Shown here piece after piece: positions 7,670-15,875 of a DNA stretch of 64,000 bases (its first letter is position 1; each line of letters starts with the position of its first letter). A model generated the notes under the pieces. That model did not search any database and was not told the origin of the DNA. It worked only from the letters and a program-made list of their open reading frames with translations. The translations under genes and the position numbers were made by a program. The stretch spans positions 1 to 64,000 of the forward strand of contig NZ_CAJHOB010000012.1 of assembly GCF_905120355.1 (NCBI RefSeq). Direction: 5' to 3'. The DNA comes from Azonexus hydrophilus (lineage in GTDB: Bacteria; Pseudomonadota; Gammaproteobacteria; Burkholderiales; Rhodocyclaceae).

Positions 7670-9925
7670 ATGTTTCGAAGCAAGTTGACCGCCGGGGGGC
7701 GGAACACAATCGCCACCACTTTATTGATTACGGTACTGTGGGCCACCCCGGCTTGGGCCGGTCCTTCCGCCAGTTTCGACGTTCCCGAGCAGCCGCTGTC
7801 CTCGGCCTTGCGCGCTGTAGCCAGTCAGGCCGGCGTACAACTGGTATTTACGCCGGAAACCGTTGGCGCTGCCCAGGGGGCGGCGGTCAAAGGCGAGATG
7901 AGCGTCGAGATGGCGCTTGAGCAACTACTTGCCGGCAGTGGCCTGAAATTTCGGCGGGAAGGCGAGCGCAATTACGTGATAGCAGATGTTTCCAGACCAG
8001 CGAACGACAGTGTGCTGTCGGAAACGGTGGTTACGGCGACGCGGACGGAGCGACGGGTAGATGAAGTGCCCAGCAGCGTTACAGTGATCGATAGTCGGGA
8101 TATCGCAATTCAGCAACCGCAGCATGTGGCTGATTTGTTGCGTAATGTCGAAGGGGTGGACGTGCTCGGCTACGGTTCTCCAGCCTCCCTTCCTAACGTG
8201 ACTTTACGTGGTGTGGGCGGTTCATTTGGTGGTTCGACCAGTCAGATGCTTATTGACGGCATGCCCATCGAATCGCCGGTGGCAGGGATCCATCTGGGTA
8301 TGCATTCCCTGGGGTTACAGGATTTGGAGCGGGTGGAAATTCTGAGGGGGCCTGCCTCGGCTCTCTACGGTCCCAGTGCAGTTGGGGGTGTAGTGAACTT
8401 CATTCCGAAACGTTGGCAGGGGGCTCCGGGGGCCGAGATCAATCTGGGTGCAGGCTCCCATGGAGCCACTCAGCTTGCAGGAGCTATAGGTGGAGTCTGG
8501 GATGTGATTGACTTTCGCCTTTCCGCGAGCAATTACCAAACTGACGGCTATAAACCTCAGCGCGATGCTGATCCCTGGGGTTCAAGGGATTTGTCTTCTC
8601 GGGAGGGTAAGCAGAGGAAAATGGGCCTGACGATAGGTTTGCGGCCGACTGATAATCAGGAATTGACCTTGGTTGCTCGCAGTGGCGATGGCAGCTCCGA
8701 CTGGCTGGGAGGGCATTCTAATTACCGATTCGATAACGAATCCGAGAGCTACGATCTGGGGTACCGCTACGAGACAGACAGCGGAAGTGCCTTTAAAGTC
8801 CGCTATCGCCATACTCGTCAGAAGACTCATATTCTTTTCGACGACGAACAAGTCAATGGCAATGCCGGTAGCCTGATTCTGGCAGAAGTGGATGATCGTG
8901 TCGAAGATAGCGACTATTTCGACTTGCAGGCAGACCTGCGCCTGCATGCGGCCAATACCCTGACTCTGGGTTATACCTACAACGTCGGGAAATACACTTC
9001 GCGTTGGGAAGATGTGATCTTTGGGGGCGGTGGCAAGAGCGTCTCAAAGAGTCGCCTGAGCGGCATCTTCCTGCAAGATGAACACCATTTCTCTGATGCT
9101 TTGACGCTCTTCGCTGGCGGACGCTGGGATCATTTCAAATTCCACGGGGATACGCAGGATGGCCGCCCTACCGGCAAGAACTCCAGTGACAGTGTTTTTA
9201 ATCCGCGTCTGGGCGTCCGCTACAAATTGAATGAAAATTCATCGCTCTATGTGACCGCTGGCACGGCCTATGTGCCAGCGCTCAATTTCCTGAAGTTCCG
9301 CAGCAATGCCAACTGGCTCGACAACCCAGGGCTGGATCCGGAAACCTCGACTTCTTATGAGGTTGGTGCCAATCATCTCCAGGGGAACTGGTCGATACGG
9401 GCTGCTCTGTTCCATACTGACTACGAGGACAAAATTTCTTCCATCCGAGTTGGCAATCGTTGGCAGTTCCAGAACATTGGCAAGGTGGAGGTAGATGGGC
9501 TGGAACTGGCCGTGGAGGGGCGGCTGGGTAACTGGCATCCCTATGCTAACTACAGCTATACGGATTCGCGCATCAAGAAAAACCCCAGCGACCCATTGAC
9601 CGAAGGCAAAAGGGTGCAGCGGATTGCGCCACATAAATTCAACCTCGGTGTGACCTATGCTCCCTCCGGTCAATTTTATATCCGGGTCTCGGGTCGTTAT
9701 GTGGACGACTACTACTTCAACGATCGTAACACCGCTGTCGCCCGCAATCCCGCCCATTTCGTCGCCGACGCCAAGATCGGCTGGCAACTGCCCGGACTGA
9801 GCCTGATGCGCAAGGCCGAACTCAGCCTGGCGATCAACAACCTCTTCGACCGGCACTACCGCGAACAGCAGTACGAGTACGCGGATCGCCGCAATGTCTG
9901 GCTTGGTTTGTCTGCCCGCTTCTAG
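7670..9925 (+). CDS. TonB-dependent outer membrane receptor with STN signalling domain
   Basis: A signal peptide (ending near TPAWAGPSA) is followed by an STN domain (FDVPEQPLSSALRAVASQAG, about residues 33-105). Next come a TonB-box-like stretch (SETVVTATRTERR), the plug (LLRNVEGVDVLGYGS, VEILRGPASALYGPSAVGGVV) and a 22-strand-type beta barrel ending in ...WLGLSARF. The start is ATG 7670 with GGAGA upstream; a TTG at 7652 is less likely. The STN domain marks it as a transducer receptor working with the adjacent FecI/FecR pair. The substrate is not evident; siderophore, haem, cobalamin or a peptide metallophore are possible. The small Cys-rich peptide gene follows 73 bases later on the same strand, which suggests joint expression. 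Confidence 0.93.
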   Translation: MFRSKLTAGGRNTIATTLLITVLWATPAWAGPSASFDVPEQPLSSALRAVASQAGVQLVFTPETVGAAQGAAVKGEMSVEMALEQLLAGSGLKFRREGERNYVIADVSRPANDSVLSETVVTATRTERRVDEVPSSVTVIDSRDIAIQQPQHVADLLRNVEGVDVLGYGSPASLPNVTLRGVGGSFGGSTSQMLIDGMPIESPVAGIHLGMHSLGLQDLERVEILRGPASALYGPSAVGGVVNFIPKRWQGAPGAEINLGAGSHGATQLAGAIGGVWDVIDFRLSASNYQTDGYKPQRDADPWGSRDLSSREGKQRKMGLTIGLRPTDNQELTLVARSGDGSSDWLGGHSNYRFDNESESYDLGYRYETDSGSAFKVRYRHTRQKTHILFDDEQVNGNAGSLILAEVDDRVEDSDYFDLQADLRLHAANTLTLGYTYNVGKYTSRWEDVIFGGGGKSVSKSRLSGIFLQDEHHFSDALTLFAGGRWDHFKFHGDTQDGRPTGKNSSDSVFNPRLGVRYKLNENSSLYVTAGTAYVPALNFLKFRSNANWLDNPGLDPETSTSYEVGANHLQGNWSIRAALFHTDYEDKISSIRVGNRWQFQNIGKVEVDGLELAVEGRLGNWHPYANYSYTDSRIKKNPSDPLTEGKRVQRIAPHKFNLGVTYAPSGQFYIRVSGRYVDDYYFNDRNTAVARNPAHFVADAKIGWQLPGLSLMRKAELSLAINNLFDRHYREQQYEYADRRNVWLGLSARF

Positions 9926-9998
9926 GCGTCAACTCCGCCCCCCCCTTTTTGTCCGGCCATTTCACAACGTAGTTCTTTCTTGAATCAAGGGATCCATC

Positions 9999-10124
9999 AT
10001 GCAAATCGAAGAAATCGTTTTTGAAGCTCTCGAAGACTGCAATGAAGCATGTGAAGAACTGACCGCCTGTGTTTGCTGTGGTACCCGAGGCGGCAACATG
10101 TGTGGTTGTGGACCGAAGCGCTGA
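9999..10124 (+). CDS. 41-residue cysteine-rich peptide, probable RiPP precursor
   Basis: ATG at 9999-10001 and TGA at 10122-10124 give a 41-residue peptide. An acidic N-terminal half (MQIEEIVFEALEDCNEACEE) is followed by a Cys/Gly-rich half (LTACVCCGTRGGNMCGCGPK plus R). It has seven cysteines, at 14, 18, 24, 26, 27, 35 and 37. There is no signal peptide. An acidic leader-like start, a Cys/Gly-rich core and a downstream radical SAM maturase fragment are the hallmarks of a ribosomally made, post-translationally modified peptide, perhaps with thioether links or acting as a metal ligand. A metallothionein-like metal-binding peptide is the main alternative. It lies between the receptor and the maturase on the same strand. 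No family was recognised. Confidence 0.7.
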   Translation: MQIEEIVFEALEDCNEACEELTACVCCGTRGGNMCGCGPKR

Positions 10125-10155
10125 TCCCTGTAAGGCAGTAACTGTTCTTTAGGAA

Positions 10156-10182
10156 GTAAAGCCCGAAATGGCCGGGCATCCC
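10156..10182 (+). promoter_or_regulatory. Hairpin between peptide gene and radical SAM gene
   Basis: GCCCG-AAATGG-CGGGC forms a short hairpin about 20 bases before the radical SAM start codon, without a T run. Such hairpins often lower expression of the maturase relative to the precursor or stabilise the precursor mRNA; that role is inferred. Confidence 0.35.
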
Positions 10183-10199
10183 ATTACAGGAGCATCACG

Positions 10200-10592
10200 A
10201 TGATTCAGCGTCAGGACTTCCACGTATTCGCCAGGGGCGACCAGCACTACCTTTTTCTGACCCAGCCGGTCGCCCTGTTCAAGGTGGATGCAGAGACGGG
10301 AGCAGCCTTGCAGCAACTGGAAGCAGGCGAGTCCGTAGCCCTGGGTGCGGCAGGTGAACGGGCCCGAGAGGCTGCCGCCTTTATGGATGATTATTGCCGC
10401 AAGGCGCCGCCTGCCAGGAAACTGCGGGCGCCCGGGGACATCTCCGACAAGGTCTGGGGGCTCTACCTGTTCGTGTCGCAGGAGTGCAACCTTAAATGCG
10501 CCTACTGCTACGGTCATGAAGGCGAATACGGCCAGCGGGGGCGCATGAACGAGACCACCCTGTGGCAGATCGGACAATGGCTCATCGCCTGA
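10200..10592 (+). pseudogene. Radical SAM peptide maturase, truncated after the FeS motif
   Basis: The 130 residues begin with a RiPP-maturase-like N-terminus (FHVFARGDQHYLFLTQPVALFKVDAETG), the region that in such enzymes reads the precursor leader. They continue into the radical SAM core with ECNLKCAYCYG: the CX3CX2C cysteines are 96, 100 and 103. The frame then stops at WQIGQWLIA-TGA, just where the GGE-containing strand should begin. The rest of the barrel and the SPASM or twitch domain are missing. Full-length members have 350-480 residues, so this piece cannot be an active enzyme alone. A deletion joining it to the next gene is likely. Start ATG 10200 has AGGAG upstream. Confidence 0.8.
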
Positions 10593-10602
10593 GTAATTTC
10601 AC

Positions 10603-12489
10603 ATGGTAAGAAACGGTGGGTGGTCAATACTGTTTCTTGCGAGCGCTGTCTGGGCAAGTAGCGGGGAGGATATTTCACTCATCACCGCCGCCGACATTGC
10701 ACGTGAAAAACCAGCGGATGTGATGGAAATGTTGCGAGCCCGCGTCGGGCTGGACGTGAGCAACAGCGTTATCACCATGCGCGGCGTGAAGGGTATCGCC
10801 GTCTTCGTCGACGGCTTCGCCTCTTCGTCCACCGAATTTTCCCGGTTGCGTCCCGAACAGGTCGAGCAGATCGAGATCTTACGGGGAGCTGCTTCGGCCC
10901 GTTTCGGTGCCGAAGCCATGGGGGGCGCCATTGCTATCACCACGCGTGGCGCCCACCGCGTGCACGGTAACCTGACTCAGGGTATCGATTCACGCAATGG
11001 TCGCTTCACCCGTATTGCTGGTGGCGGAGAAAATGGCCGGTTTGGTTGGTCGCTGATGGCGGAAGACAAGGTCGACAACGGCTTCCGTACCGTACCGGAC
11101 TCCCCCTTCCCCTACCAGATTACCGTTGCCGATGAACGCGGCAAGACGCAGTTGATTGATGGCAAATTCGGTTGGCGTGGCCGCAGTCTGGAAGCTTCGT
11201 TGAACATCAAGCGTACTGATGGCTGGTCTTTCTTCGGCCGCCCGAGTTGGGCTTTCGATTGGCGAACCGACAATATTCGCGCCCAGATGACTTGGCAGGT
11301 ATTCGATAGATTTGCGGTCGAAGCCTCTCTTGGTGAGGAACGCTACGAAACAACCGGCGTGCGCGACCGTGGCACCGGCGTCGACGCGGTGGGCCTGGCT
11401 CCGCAAAATCGGTTGGTCAGCAGTTACCGTCAGAGGGAGTTGACCCTTGCCGCAAGCATGCGCGACCGTACTTGGAGCGTACGCAGTGGCATCAACCGCG
11501 TTCATCTTGCGGAGAATTTCGCCAATGCTGATTACGCGACGCATTTGGAAAAAATGTCGGCTGACTCGACTATCCGCAAGGAGGCGTTATTTGCTTCTGC
11601 GGAGTTCCCGGTCGGCGCAGGCCGCCTGGAACTGGGCCTGCGTCGCGACTTGCAGCGCTATCTGTCATCGCGGGTCTACAACGCTGGACCGCCAGCGCAG
11701 ACAACGGAAGGGGGAGGTGCGCTGAAATCCGCGACCAGCCCGAAGATCGCTCTCTCCTGGCCGTTGGGGGATGGAACCCGGTTGCGTGGTAGCCTTGGTA
11801 GTGGTTTTTCGCCGCCGCAGGCATCCCAACTCTACAACGGCTACGTCAGTGCTGGTAGCGTCACGCTGGCTAATCCTGGTCTGAAGCCCGAGATGTCCGC
11901 GACCGCTGATTTGGGGCTGGCACATACCGGTCCGACTGGCGATTGGGGACTTACACTCTTCGCCACACGCTGGCAAGACAAGATTGCTACACGTATCGTC
12001 AGTTACGGCATGCCCAACGTTTCCCAGCCGCAGAATGTCGGTGAAGTGGTAGCGCGGGGAGTGGAAGCGAACTGGTCACGGCGCATGGCGAATGGCTGGT
12101 CGTTGGCAGCGAACTACACCTATAACCGAACCCGTGTCCTGAAAAACGAAGCAGATCCGTCAGTGGTCGGTAACGAACTCCCAGACATGCCGCGCCACAA
12201 GGCAAATCTCTCTTTTACTTACGAGCCATCAGCCGGGTTTGCCGTGCGAATGAAACTGCGGGCGGTCGGTAGTGCCTTCACCGATGACGCGAACACCGTC
12301 GTCGATGGCCGGGGTTACCGCTGGAAAAAAGCAGGTTATGCCGTACTCGATCTGGCTGCTACCTGGCGGCGGCCGTGGTGGGAACTCACTCTTGCCCTGG
12401 ACAACGCGACCAACCGTGATTACGTCCAAGGGTTCTTCTGGCACGGTGAGCCACGCATTCTGCGCGGCGAACTGATCTTGCGTTACTGA
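10603..12489 (+). CDS. TonB-dependent receptor, short N-terminus
   Basis: This 628-residue outer membrane receptor has a plug domain (ADIAREKPADVMEMLRARVG, MRGVKGIAVFVDG, VEQIEILRGAASARFGAEAM) and a beta barrel ending in ILRGELILRY. The N-terminus is short: a possible signal peptide (ILFLASAVWAS) leads straight into the plug, with no clear TonB box and no STN domain. It starts only 10 bases after the stop of the truncated radical SAM gene. The 5' end may therefore have been created by the same deletion, the original N-terminus being lost and a chance signal-like sequence serving as start. It could still be functional if the leader works. The substrate is unknown; the linked propeller-cytochrome gene follows by 15 bases. 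Confidence 0.85.
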   Translation: MVRNGGWSILFLASAVWASSGEDISLITAADIAREKPADVMEMLRARVGLDVSNSVITMRGVKGIAVFVDGFASSSTEFSRLRPEQVEQIEILRGAASARFGAEAMGGAIAITTRGAHRVHGNLTQGIDSRNGRFTRIAGGGENGRFGWSLMAEDKVDNGFRTVPDSPFPYQITVADERGKTQLIDGKFGWRGRSLEASLNIKRTDGWSFFGRPSWAFDWRTDNIRAQMTWQVFDRFAVEASLGEERYETTGVRDRGTGVDAVGLAPQNRLVSSYRQRELTLAASMRDRTWSVRSGINRVHLAENFANADYATHLEKMSADSTIRKEALFASAEFPVGAGRLELGLRRDLQRYLSSRVYNAGPPAQTTEGGGALKSATSPKIALSWPLGDGTRLRGSLGSGFSPPQASQLYNGYVSAGSVTLANPGLKPEMSATADLGLAHTGPTGDWGLTLFATRWQDKIATRIVSYGMPNVSQPQNVGEVVARGVEANWSRRMANGWSLAANYTYNRTRVLKNEADPSVVGNELPDMPRHKANLSFTYEPSAGFAVRMKLRAVGSAFTDDANTVVDGRGYRWKKAGYAVLDLAATWRRPWWELTLALDNATNRDYVQGFFWHGEPRILRGELILRY

Positions 12490-12504
12490 TGGAGGTACTT
12501 AAGC

Positions 12505-13860
12505 ATGAAAGCAACAATCGTCATTTTAATGACAGCAGTTCTGCTCGGCGCTCTTTCCCTTCCGGCTTCTGCCTGCCGCCCCTTTGGCTCCTACCAATTT
12601 GCCGAAGACATGGATGGCGGCATTTGGTTCACCGAGGGCGACAACAATTCAGTTTCTCGCTTGGCGCCGGATGGAGCGGTCATTGCGCACAAGCTGCCGA
12701 CTCCGGCTGCTGAACCATCGTCCGTGACCGTGGATGCCAAGGGCAACGTCTGGTTCGTCGAGTCGGATGCGGCCAAGATCGGTCGGCTGGACAAAGATGG
12801 GAGCATCGTTGAGTTTCCCGTACCAAATGGTCATCCGATTTCCGTGAAAGTCGACAGCCGTGGTGAGGTATGGTTTAACCAGATGGCGGGCAATGAAAAC
12901 GGCAAGGAACACGGTGACCACGCCAGTCATGGCAATCATCGTGTTGCTGCAATCGGGCGAATCGATACCAAAGGCAACCTGCATATTTATCCGACTCCAG
13001 CAGGTTGGCCGACCTCTGTCGTATTGGGGCCGCGTGATGAAGCTTGGGTCACGTTGCTTATTCCTGGCGGCAAGGAGGGGAGTCCGGAGGGGCAATTGGC
13101 GAGGTTGTCACGTTCTGGCCAGTGGACCATCGTCGAGACGTGGAAAAATAGCTGCCCTAGTTGGTTGACGCGCGATGCAGGCGGGGGGCTTGCTTTTTCT
13201 GACCATTGTCGGGGAATACTTGGTCGTGTGTTCTCTGGAGAGAGAGTCGTGGAACAGCGTCTTCCGGGAAAAACTTACATTCAACAAATGGCAGCGGCAC
13301 CGGATGGCACGCTTTGGTTCACTGGCGACGAGAAAAGTCGCTTAGGTCGCATTGCCCCGAATGGGGACGTGACCTATCTTGACCGACCGGAAAACGGTGA
13401 TACCACCATGGCCTTGCTGGTGACGCGTAAAGGTGATGTGGTGTTCTCGGAGTTCTACAACTACAACATCAATCGCCTGACGAGGAACGGCGAATACGTT
13501 GAACATTTGGTAAGCATCGATGAACGCAAGGACGAGCGCGAAGTGAAGGAAGGCGAGGTTTGCTACGTGCAATTCGGCGCGCGTATTGCTGCCAAGGCCG
13601 AGATGGATGCGAAGCGTGCCGAGGAAGTCAGGAATGGTCGTTTCAAGCCGGACGGCAAGGGCACCGAGAAACTCGTCGAGCAGAAGTGTCTGATTTGCCA
13701 CGATAGCCGCCGCCTGCTGCTTTCGCGGCGCAGTGATTGGACGCCAAGCCTGACGCGCATGCATAGCTATCGTGACCTGCGCGGTGTCGAGCAGTTGACT
13801 GCTGATGAAACGACTCGGTTGGTGCGATATTTCAACGAGTACTATGGCTTGGAGCGATAA
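12505..13860 (+). CDS. Secreted Vgb-like beta-propeller with C-terminal c-type haem domain
   Basis: This 451-residue protein has a signal peptide (ILMTAVLLGALSLPASA). About seven repeats of the type GGIWFTE / GNVWFVE / GEVWFNQ / GTLWFTG form a six- or seven-bladed propeller like the streptogramin lyase Vgb. A His-rich insert (EHGDHASHGNH) could bind metal. Near the C-terminus CLICH (395-399) is a haem c site, with Met419 a possible axial ligand. It is probably a periplasmic redox or binding protein, not an antibiotic lyase. It lies 15 bases after the TonB receptor with GGAGG before the ATG, so the two are translated together. Function in the locus is unknown; oxidation or sensing of a modified peptide or metal complex is a guess. 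Confidence 0.85.
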   Translation: MKATIVILMTAVLLGALSLPASACRPFGSYQFAEDMDGGIWFTEGDNNSVSRLAPDGAVIAHKLPTPAAEPSSVTVDAKGNVWFVESDAAKIGRLDKDGSIVEFPVPNGHPISVKVDSRGEVWFNQMAGNENGKEHGDHASHGNHRVAAIGRIDTKGNLHIYPTPAGWPTSVVLGPRDEAWVTLLIPGGKEGSPEGQLARLSRSGQWTIVETWKNSCPSWLTRDAGGGLAFSDHCRGILGRVFSGERVVEQRLPGKTYIQQMAAAPDGTLWFTGDEKSRLGRIAPNGDVTYLDRPENGDTTMALLVTRKGDVVFSEFYNYNINRLTRNGEYVEHLVSIDERKDEREVKEGEVCYVQFGARIAAKAEMDAKRAEEVRNGRFKPDGKGTEKLVEQKCLICHDSRRLLLSRRSDWTPSLTRMHSYRDLRGVEQLTADETTRLVRYFNEYYGLER

Positions 13861-13899
13861 TCTACAGGAAGGGGGTAATCTCCCCACTTCTGGCAGCGG

Positions 13900-13995
13900 T
13901 CAGAAGTAGAGTGGGTTGATGGCCAAGTCCTCCCGGTTGAAATCGTCGATGACATTGAACGAGCTGTAACTCCGGTACTCGGCTTGGCGTGACAT
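13900..13995 (-). pseudogene. Remnant of an IS3-type transposase (orfB)
   Basis: On the minus strand a 31-codon piece reads EYRSYSSFNVIDDFNREDLA before a stop. This matches the integrase-core segment of IS3-family OrfB (recalled consensus: ...FNVIDDFNREALGIE...). No other part of an IS is seen on either side. It marks the boundary between the peptide locus and the cytochrome operon and fits repeated insertion and deletion in this area. Confidence 0.6.
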
Positions 13996-14118
13996 TCACG
14001 TGCCCCCCCTGCCTGCAAGGCTGTGTCGCGCTCTAATCAACAAAAAACGCTCTTCAGGCACTTTTTTGTTTTCCGCTGACTCAGTTGGCGCAAGGCGAAC
14101 GGCTGCGCTGCAGTCCTT

Positions 14119-15441
14119 TTAGCGCATCTCGAAGGCTTCCTGGTGGAAGCGCAGGCGTGTCTGCCCTAGGGTTTTGATTCCCTGACGTAACACTTCGGCC
14201 AGCCCGGATGGGCCGCAGAACCAGATTTCGCTGGCATTTTCCGGGGCGACGTTCCTGAGTAGGGTGCTGGCGTCCAGGGTATCGCCCTGCTGCGCGCCGT
14301 GGATATGTAGGCGGATCGTCGGCAGGCTGGCGCACAGCGAAGTCAGTTCGGGCACGAAGGGGTCATTGACACAATTGCGCGTGCAGTAGTGCAGGTCGGC
14401 GCTCGGGGCGTCGTCTGCTTTGCTGTGCAGGGCGTTGAGCCAGGCCAGGAAGGGCGTGACGCCAATGCCGCCGGCGACCCACAGTTGCTGCGCCTGGCGA
14501 TTGATGCGGCGCAGGTCGAAGCGACCGTACGGGCCTTCAATGTCGACGGATTGGCCGGGCGACAGCAGCGTTGGTAATTTCCGGGTGTGGTCGCCGAGTG
14601 CCTTGATGCGGAATTCGATGCTGCGATCGTCGCGGTTGGCGCTGGCGATGGTGAAGGGGTGTGCGCCTTCGGCGGCGGAGAAGGTGACCAGGGCGAATTG
14701 TCCGGCATGGTGGCCGGGCCAGCTTGCCGGCAGGCGACAGCTGACGGAAACGACATCGCTTGCCGGACGGGTGACGGCGAGAATTTCTCCGCGCACTCGC
14801 CGGGCTTTGCCGATGTTGCCGAGCAGTGAGCGCAAAGCGCCATAAATGCCGGCAGCAAGCAGTCCGGCCAGCAAGCAGCCGACGGGCTGGGTCCAGTAGT
14901 CGCGTGGGGCTAGGAGCGCCGAATGAAAGGCGAGGCCGAGATAAATCACCGGCATGGCCCGGTGCAGGAAGCGCCATGGGCGATACGGGAAGCGCTTCCA
15001 GAGCGTGAGTGCGAGTAGCGCCAGCAGGATGTAGAAGCCCCATTCGCCGAAATCCTCGGCCAGATCCTGCAGGCTGTCGAGTAATCCGGTCGCGCTATCC
15101 TTGGGAACGCGGCCTGCGCGACCAATGGTCGATTTGAGGAGGTCGTCGGACATTTCGACCAGCCAGTGCAGGATGGCAAAGCTGCCGCCGAGGATGCCTG
15201 CCCATTTATGCGTGCGGTAGACGCGGTCCATGCCGCCCAGGGGCGTTTCCAGCCAGAGCGGGCGGGTCGCCAGGTACATCGCCAGCGACATCAGGCCGAT
15301 CGAGAGCAGACCGCTCAGATAGAGTGCTTCCTGGCGTGCCAGCCAGAGAGGGTGGGCGGGTGAGGCTGCAGCCTGCAGCACATCCCAGCCCCAGGCCAGC
15401 CCGAGCAGGGTGGCCAGCAAGGCAAGGACAGTCCGGGTCAT
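14119..15441 (-). CDS. Ferric-reductase-like transmembrane flavoprotein
   Basis: This 440-residue protein has an N-terminal membrane part with about six helices and conserved His residues (MDRVYRTHKWAG, AILHWLVE, FLHRAMPVIYLGLAFHSALL) that would hold b haems. A cytoplasmic ferredoxin-reductase module follows, with HPFTIAS for FAD and WVAGGIGVTPFLAW for NAD(P)H. It would carry electrons from NAD(P)H across the inner membrane to a periplasmic acceptor, here plausibly the diheme cytochrome and SHP encoded in the same operon. The start ATG overlaps the stop of the PepSY gene (TGATG). It is the last gene of a four-gene leftward operon (16809 to 14119). Confidence 0.85.
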   Translation of the reverse strand: MTRTVLALLATLLGLAWGWDVLQAAASPAHPLWLARQEALYLSGLLSIGLMSLAMYLATRPLWLETPLGGMDRVYRTHKWAGILGGSFAILHWLVEMSDDLLKSTIGRAGRVPKDSATGLLDSLQDLAEDFGEWGFYILLALLALTLWKRFPYRPWRFLHRAMPVIYLGLAFHSALLAPRDYWTQPVGCLLAGLLAAGIYGALRSLLGNIGKARRVRGEILAVTRPASDVVSVSCRLPASWPGHHAGQFALVTFSAAEGAHPFTIASANRDDRSIEFRIKALGDHTRKLPTLLSPGQSVDIEGPYGRFDLRRINRQAQQLWVAGGIGVTPFLAWLNALHSKADDAPSADLHYCTRNCVNDPFVPELTSLCASLPTIRLHIHGAQQGDTLDASTLLRNVAPENASEIWFCGPSGLAEVLRQGIKTLGQTRLRFHQEAFEMR

Positions 15442-15833
15442 CAGCGGCTCCCGGCAGGGGTGACGGGCATATCGTCACGGCAGCGACGTTTGTTGCATTC
15501 GCTACCCTGGTCGCCGTGGCGCTCGCTCTGCTGTCTGCTGCGGCGTTCGTACGCACGCGGTTTGGCGACGATCTCACCGGTCCGTGCATCCAGCAGCAGT
15601 TTGCTGCGCTCGCCCTGGCTATTGGTCGCTCGCACTTCGTAACGGCCATCTTCGCGCTCGATCTTTTCGATATTCCGGTAGCCGGCAGCCTCCAGTTTTT
15701 CGATCACGCGTGACAGCGGTAGCCAGCTGCCCGACGTATCCGTATCGGCGCGGCTTGTCTGGGAAAACATCAGGACACCTGCCAGCAGGCCTGCGGAGAG
15801 TGTCAGTGAAAACATGCGGTAGATGAGTGACAT
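15441..15833 (-). CDS. PepSY-domain periplasmic protein
   Basis: This 130-residue protein has a signal peptide (SLTLSAGLLAGVLMFSQTSRA) and one PepSY domain (LPLSRVIEKLEAAGYRNIEKIERED, YEVRATNSQGERSKLLLDARTGEIV). The tail is basic and rich in Arg, Ser and Gln with two Cys. PepSY proteins often accompany membrane reductases and cytochromes and may regulate or assist them. It is translationally coupled to the reductase by overlapping stop and start codons. Confidence 0.85.
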   Translation of the reverse strand: MSLIYRMFSLTLSAGLLAGVLMFSQTSRADTDTSGSWLPLSRVIEKLEAAGYRNIEKIEREDGRYEVRATNSQGERSKLLLDARTGEIVAKPRAYERRSRQQSERHGDQGSECNKRRCRDDMPVTPAGSR

Positions 15834-15875
15834 GGTGATGACTCCTTGATTTTTGTGGTGAATGGGCGGAGGGCT

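Noticed and set aside
10125-10199. Possible riboswitch between the Cys-rich peptide and radical SAM gene
   Set aside because: Only a short hairpin is visible in 75 bases; no known riboswitch core fits.
14036-14072. A-rich and T-rich runs (CAACAAAAAACGC ... GCACTTTTTTGTT) as a possible terminator
   Set aside because: Pairing is mostly A-T with a long loop and no GC-rich stem; too weak to call.
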